Origin: Blasia pusilla
Lineage: Eukaryota; Marchantiophyta; Marchantiopsida; Blasiales
Direction: 5' to 3'
NCBI GenBank assembly: GCA_050084515.1
Contig: CM114274.1
Coordinates: forward strand, 4,092,001-4,156,000
DNA length: 64,000 bases
Of this stretch, positions 22,626-34,368 are shown in pieces. The translations under genes and the position numbers were made by a program. Below the pieces are notes generated by a model. The model had not been told where the DNA came from. It searched no databases and worked only from the letters and a program-made list of their open reading frames with translations. The stretch's first letter is position 1; each line of letters opens with the position of its first letter.

Positions 22626-23029
22626 CTCGGAAGCTCCTTAGTCAACACATCTTCAAATTCTTTCACAACTCTCTTGAGTGTTTGAGGATCTCCTTGAAGC
22701 TGAGTTCTGATCTCTGCATCTTGCGCTTGCATCATCCTCTACTCGTCTCATCAAGCAAAGGAATCCTTCCTCTAATCGGCCAAACTTCGTCCTCGTGATG
22801 GCGTTCACCAACTCCGTCTTTCTAGGCACCTCACGAACCAATCGGCGTTCGTCCGTTTGCCGTTAACCAAGACGCTTAACCTCAAAGGTCTCGCCTCGGT
22901 TCCACCTCATCGCATCCAGAACGTGTTCCCAAGACTCGTCGATACCGTCCATCTTGTAAAATTCTCCTTCAACTCAAATACTCCATCTCACAACTAGCCC
23001 TAAAACCAGATCTGATGTCGGTGGGATTT

Positions 23030-23330
23030 TCCCCGGAATCCTACCTAATGGGTTCATCCGCTTTGGTGGTTGGCAATCCCAACGTTTTTACGATTCTCGG
23101 ACTCAAGAATGTATCAACGAGCAACATCACATCGCGATTAGCGATCTTGGATCCTAGGTAAACCAAATTGGCGTTCTCTTGGTGACTTGTAGAGATGTAT
23201 CTAGATCTCCCTCCGATAAATGCTTAGCGGCAAACGCAATCATACTCGGTTTACTAACCTTGGGCCTCACACATTCCTTAGCCATATGCCCGGTTCGCCA
23301 CAATTATAACAAATCACTTTGGCATTCGTT
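23030..23330 (-). pseudogene. Zinc knuckle and protease of element 2
   Basis: On the minus strand VICYNCGEPG near 23300 is the first half of a CCHC zinc knuckle (nucleocapsid end of Gag). Downstream, near 23130, LLVDTFLSPRIVKTLGLP carries the V-D-T of the aspartic protease active site, with the following Gly replaced by Phe in this broken copy. The two are joined by a short linker as expected for Gag-Pol. Confidence 0.65.
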
Positions 23331-23499
23331 GACTTCAGAACGGCCCCTTCGGCTTAGCGTTGAGTTCCACTCGAGCCAGAGCGAGACCCTCCGTGGTCGC
23401 GCTCACCCCCATTCCAAACCCTCTTGGATGTCCCTTTATTCTTCAGTAACTTAGAAAAACTTTTTGTCTCAAAGGGTTTGGGTGTTGGACTTCATCGTC

Positions 23500-24303
23500 C
23501 CCAATCCGCTCGGGCTAGTCTCAAGAGGTCCGCACGCGTCTCGGGATGTGAGGCATGAAGAGAGCCTTTCGGCACTCGGTTTGAGCCCACTTAGGAAGAT
23601 CACTTTTTAGTATGTTCGTGTGGAAAGTGCACTCATGAGCGCACTAAACTCTCGCACATAAGCACCAAGTGATCCACTGCGCAACCTCACCACCTCCATG
23701 CCATCGCGGTACTTGATATTCCGGAGTGAATCGGTTCCCAATCAACTCCTTGAAATCTTCCCAACTCAACGTTTTCCCACGACCTAGATGTTCTTTTCGG
23801 TGAGCCGCCCACCAATGGAGAGCGTGATCCTTGAAACTTTTACCTTGTCTTGTTCATGCCTTTGCGCTTCGGGAATAGAGTTCGAGTTCCGTTAGAAATC
23901 GCTCACTTTCGAGAACGCCCATGTGAATGGCGTTGGCAAATTAGTCTTACAAAGCTTCTTTAACTAGAGGCTCCATTTGACTTGAATTCGAGATCACCTT
24001 GCTCTGCTCAGCCATCTGGTCCGCCATCACCTTCATCACTCCCATCATTTGGGTATAAAAGGCCGGATCGTTTAAGAGGTCCAGCGGAAAGATTTTGTTG
24101 AACATCCTCATGCGGGACTCGGCAGAGTGCAAATTCCACCTCCGGCTCGGTCCGTCATTGATTCGTCTCTTGGCTTCTTTGCTTTGACTCGCGGGTTTCG
24201 GTGCCCTTAGTCGCCATTTGTCGTCGCTTTTCTCAGATCTCCTCCTCGCCTCTTGCGTTCCTCCTCGGCGTCGCGGTCTTCCGGCTACCTTGAGTTCTCC
24301 CAA
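23500..24303 (-). pseudogene. gag of element 2
   Basis: The clearest piece is the minus-strand frame 24303-23947: a basic N-terminal stretch, then FNKIFPLDLLNDPAFYTQMM and a Met-rich helix. The capsid part continues in other frames to about 23500. The position between the primer-binding site and the zinc knuckle identifies it more than the sequence does. Confidence 0.6.
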
Positions 24304-24342
24304 GCGTCCAGATCTTCAACGACCCCAAGTTCACGCTCATCA

Positions 24343-24360
24343 AGGAATTGCTCGATACCA
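24343..24360 (-). promoter_or_regulatory. Primer-binding site of element 2
   Basis: On the minus strand, two bases after the 5' LTR, the sequence is TGGTATCGAGCAATTCC. It closely matches the TGGTATCAGAGC complement of initiator-Met tRNA used by most plant LTR elements. Confidence 0.75.
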
Positions 24361-24362
24361 CG

Positions 24363-25073
24363 TGTCGGGCGCCTACTCTCCTTGAACGTTAATCTTGTTT
24401 GTTGCGGAAGCGTGCGTTCGGAGGTCACGCTCTCAACGCCTCCCTCCAAACACGGTTAGTCGGGTCTTGGATCAACGGGATTATGGACTTTTTCTTCAGC
24501 TCAACCTTCCTAGTTTGCAACCTTGCAATGGAATGGGGCAATCCTTGAAACAAGTTTTATAATTCCAACTTATGGAGAAGGTTGGAATCCAAAGCGAAAA
24601 AGTCCACTCCTTGGATCAGGTTTGAGTGGGTTTCAAACTCCTAGTTCAAAGCCTTGGATGAATGAGCAAGAAATTACTAGTACCTGGGGATCTCAAGATT
24701 TGGGAAAGACAGTCTTGCCCTCAAGACAATATCTCAACTTATGCGTTTGCTGAGAGAAAGCGTCTCAAGATCAGCTTTGGACTTGTCCCGAAGCATCGGA
24801 GCTCAATTATGGTCCTAAACAGACAAAGAGCCGTGTTCCCGTTCTCACCTCTTTGGCAACCAACCTCCGAGACTCAACTCATCTCAAGTCTCGGCTCGCG
24901 TTTGGTCTAGGTTTCCTGGTCGCGACCACTAACGCATGAAATGCACAACTGTTCCACGTTTCGTCTCTTAGACTTTTCCAAAGACTCTTCCAAACGCTCT
25001 CCAAAGCCAAACCTCGCGGCGTGAGTTCCTTTGAGGAGCGCGTATTTGGTGTTGTTTGGTTATGAGGGCGACA
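24363..25073 (-). repeat. 5' LTR of element 2, mosaic
   Basis: It is 711 bp and begins and ends like its partner. The middle (about 24510-24740) is a patchwork: blocks of LTR alternate with blocks matching the spacer at 17966-18100, for example CAAGTTTTATAATT and AGCCTTGGATGAATGAGCAA. The duplicated ATGAG follows at 25074. Confidence 0.85.
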
Positions 25074-28000
25074 ATGAGACTCATCCTAACTTGAAGGTTA
25101 CCAAAAGAGCGAGTCCCAAGGAAGCGAATAGGGAGTTGGAAATCCATGCATATGTTTGGATTAAGAGTTTTGACTATGAGCTTGAGGATGGGATAACTTA
25201 CAAATGGAGAGCCTTGAAGAATGTACAAGAATTCAACAACTATACAATCAAAGTCCATTGTTTTCCTCCCTCATTGGGAAGTCCAAGAGAATGTAGGGGC
25301 ATTGTTGCAATAGTCTCTACAAAACATAGGCTCAATTTAGGGAATTGCTATTGTAGTATGATAGAAACACTCCTTGAAGGCGTTATAGGGGTGGTACGTA
25401 GTGGTGTAATTGTTGATAAGAAAAAAGAAGAAGGAGTGGACATCAAATTAAATGCATGCAAAAATCTTAACATTATAAATTCAAAAAATTTAATATTGAT
25501 AGGTTAGGACCATTACCATGGGTTCTATGTATAATCCAGCTAGGATATCTATTATTGGTCTCTAGGTATGATTTGAAAATTTTCACCTAGTCCCTCCCCG
25601 TCAATATCCCTTTTTTCAAAAATCTTTCCTAGTTGATCATATATCAAATAGGAATGTGAATAGGAATAATTTTGAAATAATGTGCAATATAAAACTTAAG
25701 TAGAGAGTGTGCCATATCTACTAGTTTTGTACATGCTCAATACAAGCTAGGTAAGAAAAATAAAGTGCAAGAGCTTTGCAAGTACAAAAAATCCACTTCA
25801 TGGAGTCACACATTATGATTGTAGTGGGAAACTTGTAGGTTGAAACAACATTCTTTACTCAGGCCTTACCAAGGTTTGGAAAAAAATTCAAAAAAATTCA
25901 AGCACTACCAAAATTATCTTTTTTAAATGTTTGGGATTAAAAAATTCCGGAATTTTTGGTGGATGCATTGTATTTTCTTCTTCAAAGGTCAAGAAGTAGC
26001 ACATAAGGGCCAAACTGTTCATCTCTTAGAGATACATGGTTGCATGCATATACATGGATTTTTAGTGAGGAGACACTCACTAAATGTTACTCCATACGTT
26101 TTGACTAAGCCTTGGATACTTGCTAGAGTTATAGATACAAAGAGGATACACATGTGTGGTATTAGTAGAGTGGTAAATCATATTACATGCTATGCGCATA
26201 TGGATGCATACAAAAATAAAACATGCAAGGTAAAGATTAAAAAAAGGAATAATATATAATATAAGAATATAAAAGGGGTTGATTGATCTTAGCATAAAAT
26301 CATACTATTAAGGGCATTAGATCACTTTGAAGACCAGTGAATGATTGAAACCTATCAGATTTTTCAATGAACTCATTTCATGAAGTTAAAAAAAATAAAT
26401 TATCCTATACTAAGAAGAAGACAAGAATGGATAAGGTTTTAATAATTAAGTTATTATTCTTATTATTATTTAAAATTCAAACATCTTTCCGATGAAATCT
26501 TCTAGAGTCTCTTTCATTTTTATCTTTTCTTTTATTTATTGAAAGATGGGGATTGGAAAAGGGATAAATTATTTTTTCCACACTTAACAAAGGAAAATAT
26601 TTGAGAAATCGTCTTGAGCCAAGATAGATGTATAATAAAAAAATTGTAGTTTTCTTAATTTTTTGTTATCTTCTTTAAAATTGAACTTTATTCATCGTAT
26701 GTCCTCTAATTACACATTTTCATTCTCTATATATGAGTCTTTTCATTCCCTATCATCTCATCCTATGCATCCCACGGGAAATTCGTATTAAAATAAATGG
26801 ACATTCCCGCATCCATCCTCGTCGAGAAATTATGCATCATGAACGCAACCCATTAATACAATGTATGCTAATTACAACATAATTATGACATTTCCTTAAT
26901 ATGTATTTAGTACGGTAAAACAAGATACTATCATAATTGGAAACCGAAAGGATTTGTCCTAACTTTATACCATTAGTAGTGGAGTACGCGTGCAACGTTT
27001 GTTTAAAAATGGATTGATGTTAGGCTCAAAAGTGACATGACAACAAAGGAAGGCACTATGATTTTTGCTCTTTTTATTTACATATTTTCATTCAATCTCT
27101 TAACTTTCCTAACATGAATTCATGGAGTACTCAAAGTACCCCATTCCTGTAAGTGAGATATTCTAATTTTTAATGGTCCATTGGTGTAATTTTCCTCCGC
27201 CTTTTTCTAGGACTTTGTTTTAGGACAAAATCAATCCGTTTCTTTTTTCTCGAGAGTATATCGTGGACGTACAACAAATCATGATGGCAATCTATACTAT
27301 TAGTGAGACATTTAGGGGGGGGGGGGAGGGGGTTACTAAAAGAAGTGAAGCTTGGGTAAAATTCAACAATTTTATAGTGAGGGACTCTGCTTTTGGCTTG
27401 CTTTTGGCTTGTTCGGTGGCTTATTTGCTGGGTGGCCTATTAGCTGACTCTTTCCTATTTTAATTGGTTGGTAGTATTTGTATCTGATTTGATTTTATTT
27501 TATTTCTCAGTGTAGAGACACGTGGTTGTGCTAAATCAGGTCTTCTCAAGCTAGCCACACATCTGTTCTCCTTCAATCACTCTATAGAGGTGATAAATCT
27601 ACTAGGAGAAGGGAGGTGGAGTGGAACTTGGAGAAGGGAGGGGAAGTGACTCACTACGATTCCAATAATGGAGGTGGAGCAAAAGGAGGCAAGGAGGCTA
27701 GTAAGAAAGTTCAATTGGAGCCGCAGGCCGGGAAGGCGTATCTGGTAGTTCTCGAGTTTTTTACAATGATGGTTGCAGTTATTTGCTCCAACGTTTGTGC
27801 TAGATTCGACTTTTTCTTCTTCTTTGTTAGGGCCTGTTGTAGGGGGTTTTGTTCAGATTCGGAAATTGAAGTGTGGCTCATTATTGTGAATTCGAATCTC
27901 CAATTCAATGTCACAATTTCTCTTTTTACCATACCTGAGATACACAATAGACCTCCTCATGAGCACACTTGATCCAAAGAAGAGATTAAAAGAGTCAATT

Positions 28001-28601
28001 GATTTGTATGTAGTGCTCATCCCTGCAACCCACACGGACAAACAAAGAGATTGGGGGAGAGAGCAAACCCGCTGATGGAGCCTTCTTTAGATCTCAACAA
28101 TTCAATCTAGCCTAGAGAACTGACGACACCAATACAACTGCTCATGCGACCTGCCAGGTATGTTCGACAAGCAACACACTTCCACTAGTGGGATCAGACA
28201 TCGATAATCCCAACTACTAAACAATGAATGGCTTCGCATACGCTGGTCAATGCTGATCGCATTTACCCAAAACCTATCTCCAGCTTCCAACTCTAAATTC
28301 ATCACTTCCAGTGCGTCTCCTTGCAAGCTCTATCTGTAGAACCCGACTTGAAGCACAGACACCTAGCATCCAAAATGAACTCCATAAATCTTGAGAAGTA
28401 CGAGAATTGAATTCGACAAAAGAAAATCTTCATCACCGGCTCTGGAGGTTTCTACACGAGAATTGAAAGTCCCCCCCAAAACTAGGATCCTTCCCAAAAT
28501 ACGATCTCATCCACCACAAAAATAGGATATTAGACATTAGATTTCTAAGCCTCGTCGCCTCGCATCATCCGTACCACGCGTCCCTGACATACACACCAAC
28601 A

Positions 28602-28670
<69 letters not shown>

Positions 28671-29602
28671 CCAAATCCAAATTTGCAGGAAAGGCTGAGC
28701 CCAGAGAGCTCATTCATTCATTCATTCTCCAAACTGAACTCCACAGAATTGCGCAACTGCCACCGAATTCCTCATCCATGAATTCTCGACACTCGCCTCA
28801 GACATTCCCCAACTCCCTCCTCCATAATGTCCCTTGCTTCTTGCCCCTCTCGAGTCCCACGCATTTGCTAAAACCCTAATCAAGCTCTCGGCATGACCCC
28901 TTCTTTTCCTCCCCTCCTCCATAGCCAATCATTCGAATCCCTTCTCCTTCTCCCACTCCTCTGACTCCGCAACTTTTCACGAATGGAAACCCTTCCCGCA
29001 AATAGCACCAGATTCCTCCTCTCCCTCCCCCCCAACCACACCCCTAGACGCACACAGCCACAGACAGACATACGCAGACGGATAGACCGAGAGACGAACT
29101 TTTCTACCGCATCACATCGAGGGATGGACTCTTTGGATCGAGAGACATACTCTTATGCCACGTCACACTTCGGAATGGGATCACGAATAGCTATTTTTGT
29201 TGACCTGCTAGCTTGCAAATGGGCATACACTCACGTTCTCGTGGCTCATGAATTGCTATCGAAAGGCCAAAAACAAAAACAAAAATAGTCATGTCGGATG
29301 TTGCATAGATGCAATGGTTGAAATTTTTTGGTCACTTTTAAATTCTAGAATTTAGTCTTCATTCCCGTGGGATGAAAATTAAATGGTTACGGCGATGGAA
29401 ATTCTTTTCAAATCTACACTACTTCTATTACTGTCAAACTTATGTGAAGTTCGATAGCTAAATCCTCTACTGGTGAGCAAGTGAGCAACTCTCGCTAGCC
29501 ACCTGATCACAATCTACGTAAATGTTGCCCATCTGAATCATTTTAAGCTAAATCAAAGCAATGCGAGGATCAGTGAGTTATCTGCAAGCAACTTTGACTT
29601 AC
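25074..29602. other. Gene-poor stretch
   Basis: No gene recognised. Open frames at 25031-25507 and 25927-26259 (plus) are uninterrupted but match no family I know. A homopolymer of G lies at about 27310-27330. From 27480 onward the DNA is mixed. At 28102-28326 (minus) a short peptide reads FWVNAISIDQ, but no extended domain supports it. The CT microsatellite at 28606-28667 lies upstream of a short plus-strand frame (28983-29288) that is not called. Confidence 0.4.
28606..28667. repeat. (CT)n microsatellite
   Basis: About 31 uninterrupted CT units. A CATTCATTCATTCATT run follows at about 28710. Confidence 0.95.
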
Positions 29603-29975
29603 GGTAATTGTCGAGTCGACGAACAAGCCATCAAGGATGCTACTAGGAGCAGCAGTAAGCCCAGATAATACCATGATGAATATATGTGGTCAAGACTAAG
29701 AACTAGAATCCACCGCCAGGTCATAAATCCAAACATGGGATGATCTTCACGGTAACTCTCGAAGTAGAATTGCGGGCTTCCATTTTGCTCAACTATCGTA
29801 CCTGCAGATAAAACAATTCCAAATTCAAGCAATTCACATTCACACTCTCAGCCTGACTATGAACTCACTTGAAACAAGAAGCAGGAAATAATACCCAAAG
29901 CTGAAAGACCGGCGATAATGAAGAGTTTCTCGATGGCGAGTTGAAGTGACGAGAGTTGCCATTCATCCACTTTCA
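29603..29975 (-). pseudogene. CCS1: Two exons of CCS1-like (ResB family) plastid cytochrome c biogenesis protein, fragment
   Basis: CCS1 helps attach heme to apocytochromes in the thylakoid lumen. Exon A (about 29975-29895) reads WQLSSLQLAIEKLFIIAGL; exon B (29801-29603) reads EQNGSPQFYFESYREDHP, then GFMTWRWI, LDHIYSSW and SLMACSSTRQLP. This matches the first transmembrane helices and the loop of CCS1/ResB proteins. The exons join in phase across a 93-bp GT-AG intron to give SALGTIVEQ, which strongly supports the splice. Exon B ends at a good donor (GTAAGT at 29602). No convincing further exon was found on either side, and an in-frame stop lies just before exon A. It may be a gene fragment, or a gene whose other exons I cannot recognise. 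Confidence 0.65.
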
Positions 29976-30837
29976 CTCACCCGCACGCGCCTGCAAAATA
30001 AACTCCAACGATATGGATCTATGATATGATATCGAACGCACACATTTTCCTACATTGGCAAGAAGTTTGGGTATACGCATGGGAGATGCACAGAACAAAA
30101 TGCACCATGAACAATGAGAAATTGTGCAAGAACGACGTGTTATCAAAATCCATCGTACATTCCTGGGAAGTGCCCTACGCAGGTTTTTGACTTTTCGGGA
30201 ACTGCTCTCATGACAAGGTTGGCTATTGCTTGCCACCACGAGCAAACAACGATGAATAAAAGGTCACTCCGCCGAATCTCCGACACTGTGACCTCCACGT
30301 TTGAGGCACACAAGACTCTCTCGGCTAACGCTGCACTATCCGACCACTTCTTGCATTGGTAGAATTCATTCCATGTATTTCATTTTTTCAGATATTTATA
30401 TTCTTATTCGAAATTAGAAACTTTTTAAAAAAAATTCATGCATGTGTTAACAAGTCTTTTTTCAATTAGAAACGTGAAGTAGAGCTCTTTATATTTTTTT
30501 ATCAAATGGACGTAGCTCTCAAGAAACTCTCTCCATGTGTTTCTTTCAATCAATCCCTACCTCCCAAAATTTAGATATGCGTGCATTGCACGGGCACCTT
30601 AGTAGTATGTGAAGAAAAGACAAGTCTGTTCATGTGATTGGGCAATGGTTGCCGTAGCTAGCTACCTGACACGTCTCGGGTATACATTGGTACTTTGTAT
30701 TACACTTTGCTGATTATTTTGCTTACAATGCATGAGAGTCTACTACATGAGGCAAGAGCGAGATCCAAATGAAAGGAAAAGAAAAAGTGAAAAGAAACAT
30801 CATAAACAATTTAAATCGAGAGAAAATAAAAGAAACA
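29976..30837. other. Gene-free stretch right of the CCS1 exons
   Basis: A TTTTGCAG acceptor-like site at 29998-29991 precedes the CCS1 exon. The minus strand keeps one frame open from about 30330 to 30150, but I cannot identify it as a transit peptide or CCS1 exon. A short palindrome with GCGTGCATTGCACG near 30580-30595 followed by TTAGTAGTATG resembles the end of the dispersed repeat at 7545. Confidence 0.35.
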
Positions 30838-31215
30838 GGTGTTGAGAAGACACATATGAGTCACTGTATAGCTCATGCTCTAAGTGAAGTAAGTAGGCTT
30901 TGACATTGGCGACACCCATTAAAGAGAGAGATTGAAAAAGAAAAGAAATAAAAAGTGAAGAAAACAAAGATGAAGAAGAAATGAGAGAGAGAAAAAAGTG
31001 GGGAGGACATACGTAAGTCACAATGTATGTCATGCTCAATGTGAAGTAAGCAACATTGGAGACACCCATTAAAGAGAGCGGGATTGACAAAAGAAAAAAG
31101 GAAACCAAAAATTATTTTTAGAATCATTTTCGTGTTGACGACACACAAACTGGTCACCATCTATCTCATGGTCAATGCTAAGCATGGTTAGGCATTGATG
31201 ACACCCATTAACGAT
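30838..31215. repeat. Diverged tandem repeat, three units of about 140-150 bp
   Basis: Each unit ends with GACACCCATTAA, at 30911, 31061 and 31200. Preceding blocks (a variant of AAGACACATATGAGTCAC, then GCTCATGCTC and AAGTGAAGTAAG) recur in order. Between units the sequence is purine-rich, with AAAGAGAG after the shared block. Spacing is 150 and 139 bp. Confidence 0.7.
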
Positions 31216-33388
31216 GGTTGTGTGTCGATACCTCCATGGTTCACGTGGACCACCTTTGGTACCCCAAAGAATTGATGTATTATTTTTTTGGACAAGGTTA
31301 TCTTTATCCTATAGCCTAGCATTATTCATAAACGCCGAGAACGAAAAACTTTCCACATGGGGACTCAATATGCACGCAATTGGTTGGAGGGCATAGCTCT
31401 AAACTTTTAATGAAGGGCTTCATGAATCTGACTATTTGCATGGTGTGTTGTGACTCTAGCAACCCTAAAATTTTTCCTAAAAATCTCGTAGGGAGTTTTC
31501 GAAATAATAATCCAGGTTTTAGAACTTAGGTAGGAAACTTTTTAAAAAATCCAAAATTCTCAATTTTAACCTACTAGTTTTTCTCGTAACCATACATTCC
31601 TCATGATATGTATAACCCTCACGGGTAACATCCGAGTGTGGGAGGGAAGAGCATAAGGTAGCCCACCAATGTGCTTTCCATGAAACATATGATTTGCTCA
31701 TAATTAACCCAAACCCTAAATCTAATTCACAAGTTATTATGATTTTAATTGCGTTACATTTCTATCTTAAGTTTTATGTCTAGATGCCATGTATCAAGCA
31801 TGGAGGCCTTAGAGAAATGAAGAATTTATCATTATTAGAAGTACTAAGAAGACATACGATATACCAAATAAAATTCATTATTCAAATTTAACAAACCCGT
31901 GTTTTTTTAATTTGGCACGTGTTAGAATGACTCAAAAGGGGAGGATACGGTAGGTAGCAAGACAAACATGAGTCGCCAAATGGCAGGAGTCAAGACGGCT
32001 GCTAGCCATCACATACATGAAAGGCAAGTCCAAGCTCCAAGATATGTGTGGGGAGTTGAGAGTCTCGAAATCTGCAAGAAGTCTCTAGCAAGCCATCTTG
32101 AGGGATACCTAGTCAAATGTAGGTCAGTGAGTCGTGAACCAAATTTGGGTTGAGGACCAAAATCAAGGGCTCAAGGGGGAAAATAGGAAGGTGGAATTCT
32201 CACGTAGAACCCCAAAAGTACCTATAGTGGAGGACACTCTTCCTGCCTATCCCCTCAAGTCTATGACCTAGGAATTAACCGTGATGCATGCTTGGCCGTA
32301 GGCACCATTTAGGACGCAACTTGAGGGATTTACTGGTGCACTCTAGTATAGATGAGAAACTTGGGTAGATTGATCGATTTGACTGGATTAACACCTGGAA
32401 CCTCCTCAGCTACCTTTGGAACAAGCAACCAGTTGAGTCTTTGAGACGCAACCCAACTTTCAAGACTTCCGCTTGTAAAGCTCAAGGTCGGGAGTGCTTC
32501 GGGGTGGTAGAGGTTGAACTCTATGACAATACTCCATAGAAGATACATAGAAGAATAAGAGGATTTGCAATAAACTATTCATATGCTCCAATATCCACAC
32601 TTGAATATAGATGAGCTCAAAGACTTTCAAAGGATGCCACATACAGAATCTTGATGAAGCCATTTGATTTCTTTCAAAATAGACCTATCCAGGAATTTGA
32701 ACCGCAATACATGACCTATGAAGTCAATAGGGACACCAAGCATTTGAACCCCTTTGATATAGATGGTAAAATCAAGAGTAGATGAGTTGAATATTGAGGG
32801 AAGTCATAAAGGAGGTCATACTTTATATTTTCTAATTTAGTTGAACTTTAAGATTTGAGATAGAGAGTTGCTCCAAAAAATGTATATAAATAGGAACACT
32901 TTAGAGGGAGGATGTACAATGTGAGGATCATCAATAATAGTTTGAAGGGAAGAGACAAGATAAAAATTATTGAGGTGATGCTTAGAGGGCATAAAAATGT
33001 GGAATGGCAAAAAGTGGGATGGGACCACCTTGACAAGCTAGAGCCACAAGTGATTGGAGAATATTGTATTCATGGAGGGGGATATGACTGTTGTCCAATG
33101 TGTGAAATAGAGAGAGGCTTCCCTATTGGCTGCAATTGTGAATGAACTTGTTGGGTGTACTTTAAAAAACTTAATGCCAATCATCGAACTCTATATAAAC
33201 TAATGTACACAATACTACAAGCATGGAACTTCCATGTGGTTTACCTGTTCCTCCCCTGAATTCGGAGGCTACATAGTTGAGTGAAGGGGAACTTCATATC
33301 ATCGGGGAAAAGACATTGGATCCATCGTTGTAGGCTGCCAACAAGCAACCAACGAACGAGTATAGATCAACTCTTTAGCAAATGAATG
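31216..33388. other. Gene-free stretch
   Basis: Nothing recognised. A plus-strand open frame at 32912-33145 ends in a Cys-rich segment (CCPMCEIERG) but matches no family I can name and lacks context. Confidence 0.4.
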
Positions 33389-34368
33389 TCAGTGGCATGA
33401 AGGAATGCCAAAATAACTCAAATGAAATGAATTTTCCCTCCCATCTTCTAGCCAATTCTCGTCATCATCATCTGATGTATAGTGTGACATATCGGATATT
33501 GGCTTATAATCCTGGTCTTTTGATTTTGTGTCATGGCTGCATTCAACTTCAAATGTCAATAGTTGAAGATTCCCTTTCCCTTCCAACCGCACACTCTGCC
33601 TTGGTTGAACACATGGATTACATTCATGAAGGGACTTGCAAGGCTTCACAACCCTTGGCTTGTTGAACCTTTTAACTATACAAGCAACTAACAATTTCAT
33701 TCACAATTTTTTCTATATAGGGAGAGTTGCTTACAAGTCTTTCAACCCACCAAAAAAAGTGCTTCTCTCGCCTTCCTAGCCCTCACGTTGCGATTTCTCA
33801 ACTCTTTGTAAGGATTTACCACACTCTCGACATCCATATCAATCTCTAAATCGGTAACTACAAGGAGGTTAGGTTGTATCTTATTTATTGTATCCCTAGA
33901 GTGTTTTCATTGTGGCTCCATGTCTTTTTTTGAAATGACATATTGAACAACCTATTAGTGACCTCCTTTCTACGAAAGAGAAAGTAAGGAACTTCCAACA
34001 AATTCTTTCTGTACATCTATTGTGAGATGCAAGCAAGCATAAGAAAAGAAAGAAAACTACTAAACAACATCAAACTTCTGATAGGAGCTTTAGATGGAAG
34101 TAGAAAATAATGCAGACGGATATTCCACTAACTTGATTAAGAATATGATTCTGGATCAGAGATGGTAAGATTATCTTAAACATCTATGATTGGGACATTT
34201 GCATAATATCTTAGAGCAGTGAGAGTTTCTTCCTCTATCAACTCCTTAGCTCCAGTTGTGCTACCACTATTCCCAACCCACAATTCTGGTTTGGTAAAGT
34301 TATATCTCCCATAAGAGGACATACTTCCTCCCATGCAATCCTGTGAGATCTAGCCTCCTTTCTCATGA

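Larger units (their letters stand above)
18254..25073 (-). mobile_element. Ty3/gypsy chromovirus-type LTR retrotransposon (element 2)
   Basis: Read on the minus strand the order is LTR (25073-24363), primer-binding site, gag, zinc knuckle, protease, RT, RNase H, integrase, chromodomain, polypurine tract, LTR (19259-18254). Both LTRs start TGTCG and end CGACA. The element is flanked by the same 5 bp, ATGAG, at 18249-18253 and 25074-25078, the target duplication expected of a gypsy integrase. A C-terminal chromodomain defines the chromovirus group. Every coding region is interrupted by stops and frameshifts. It lies tail to tail with element 1, about 500 bp away. Confidence 0.92.

Noticed and set aside
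18254-25073. Element 2 as a second methyltransferase carrier
   Set aside because: The interval between protease and RT (about 22630-23030) is too short for the domain and shows no PCQ or ENV motif.
28102-28326. Minus-strand peptide FWVNAISIDQ resembling a HET-domain signature
   Set aside because: Only one short motif matches; the flanking HET motifs are absent in all three frames.
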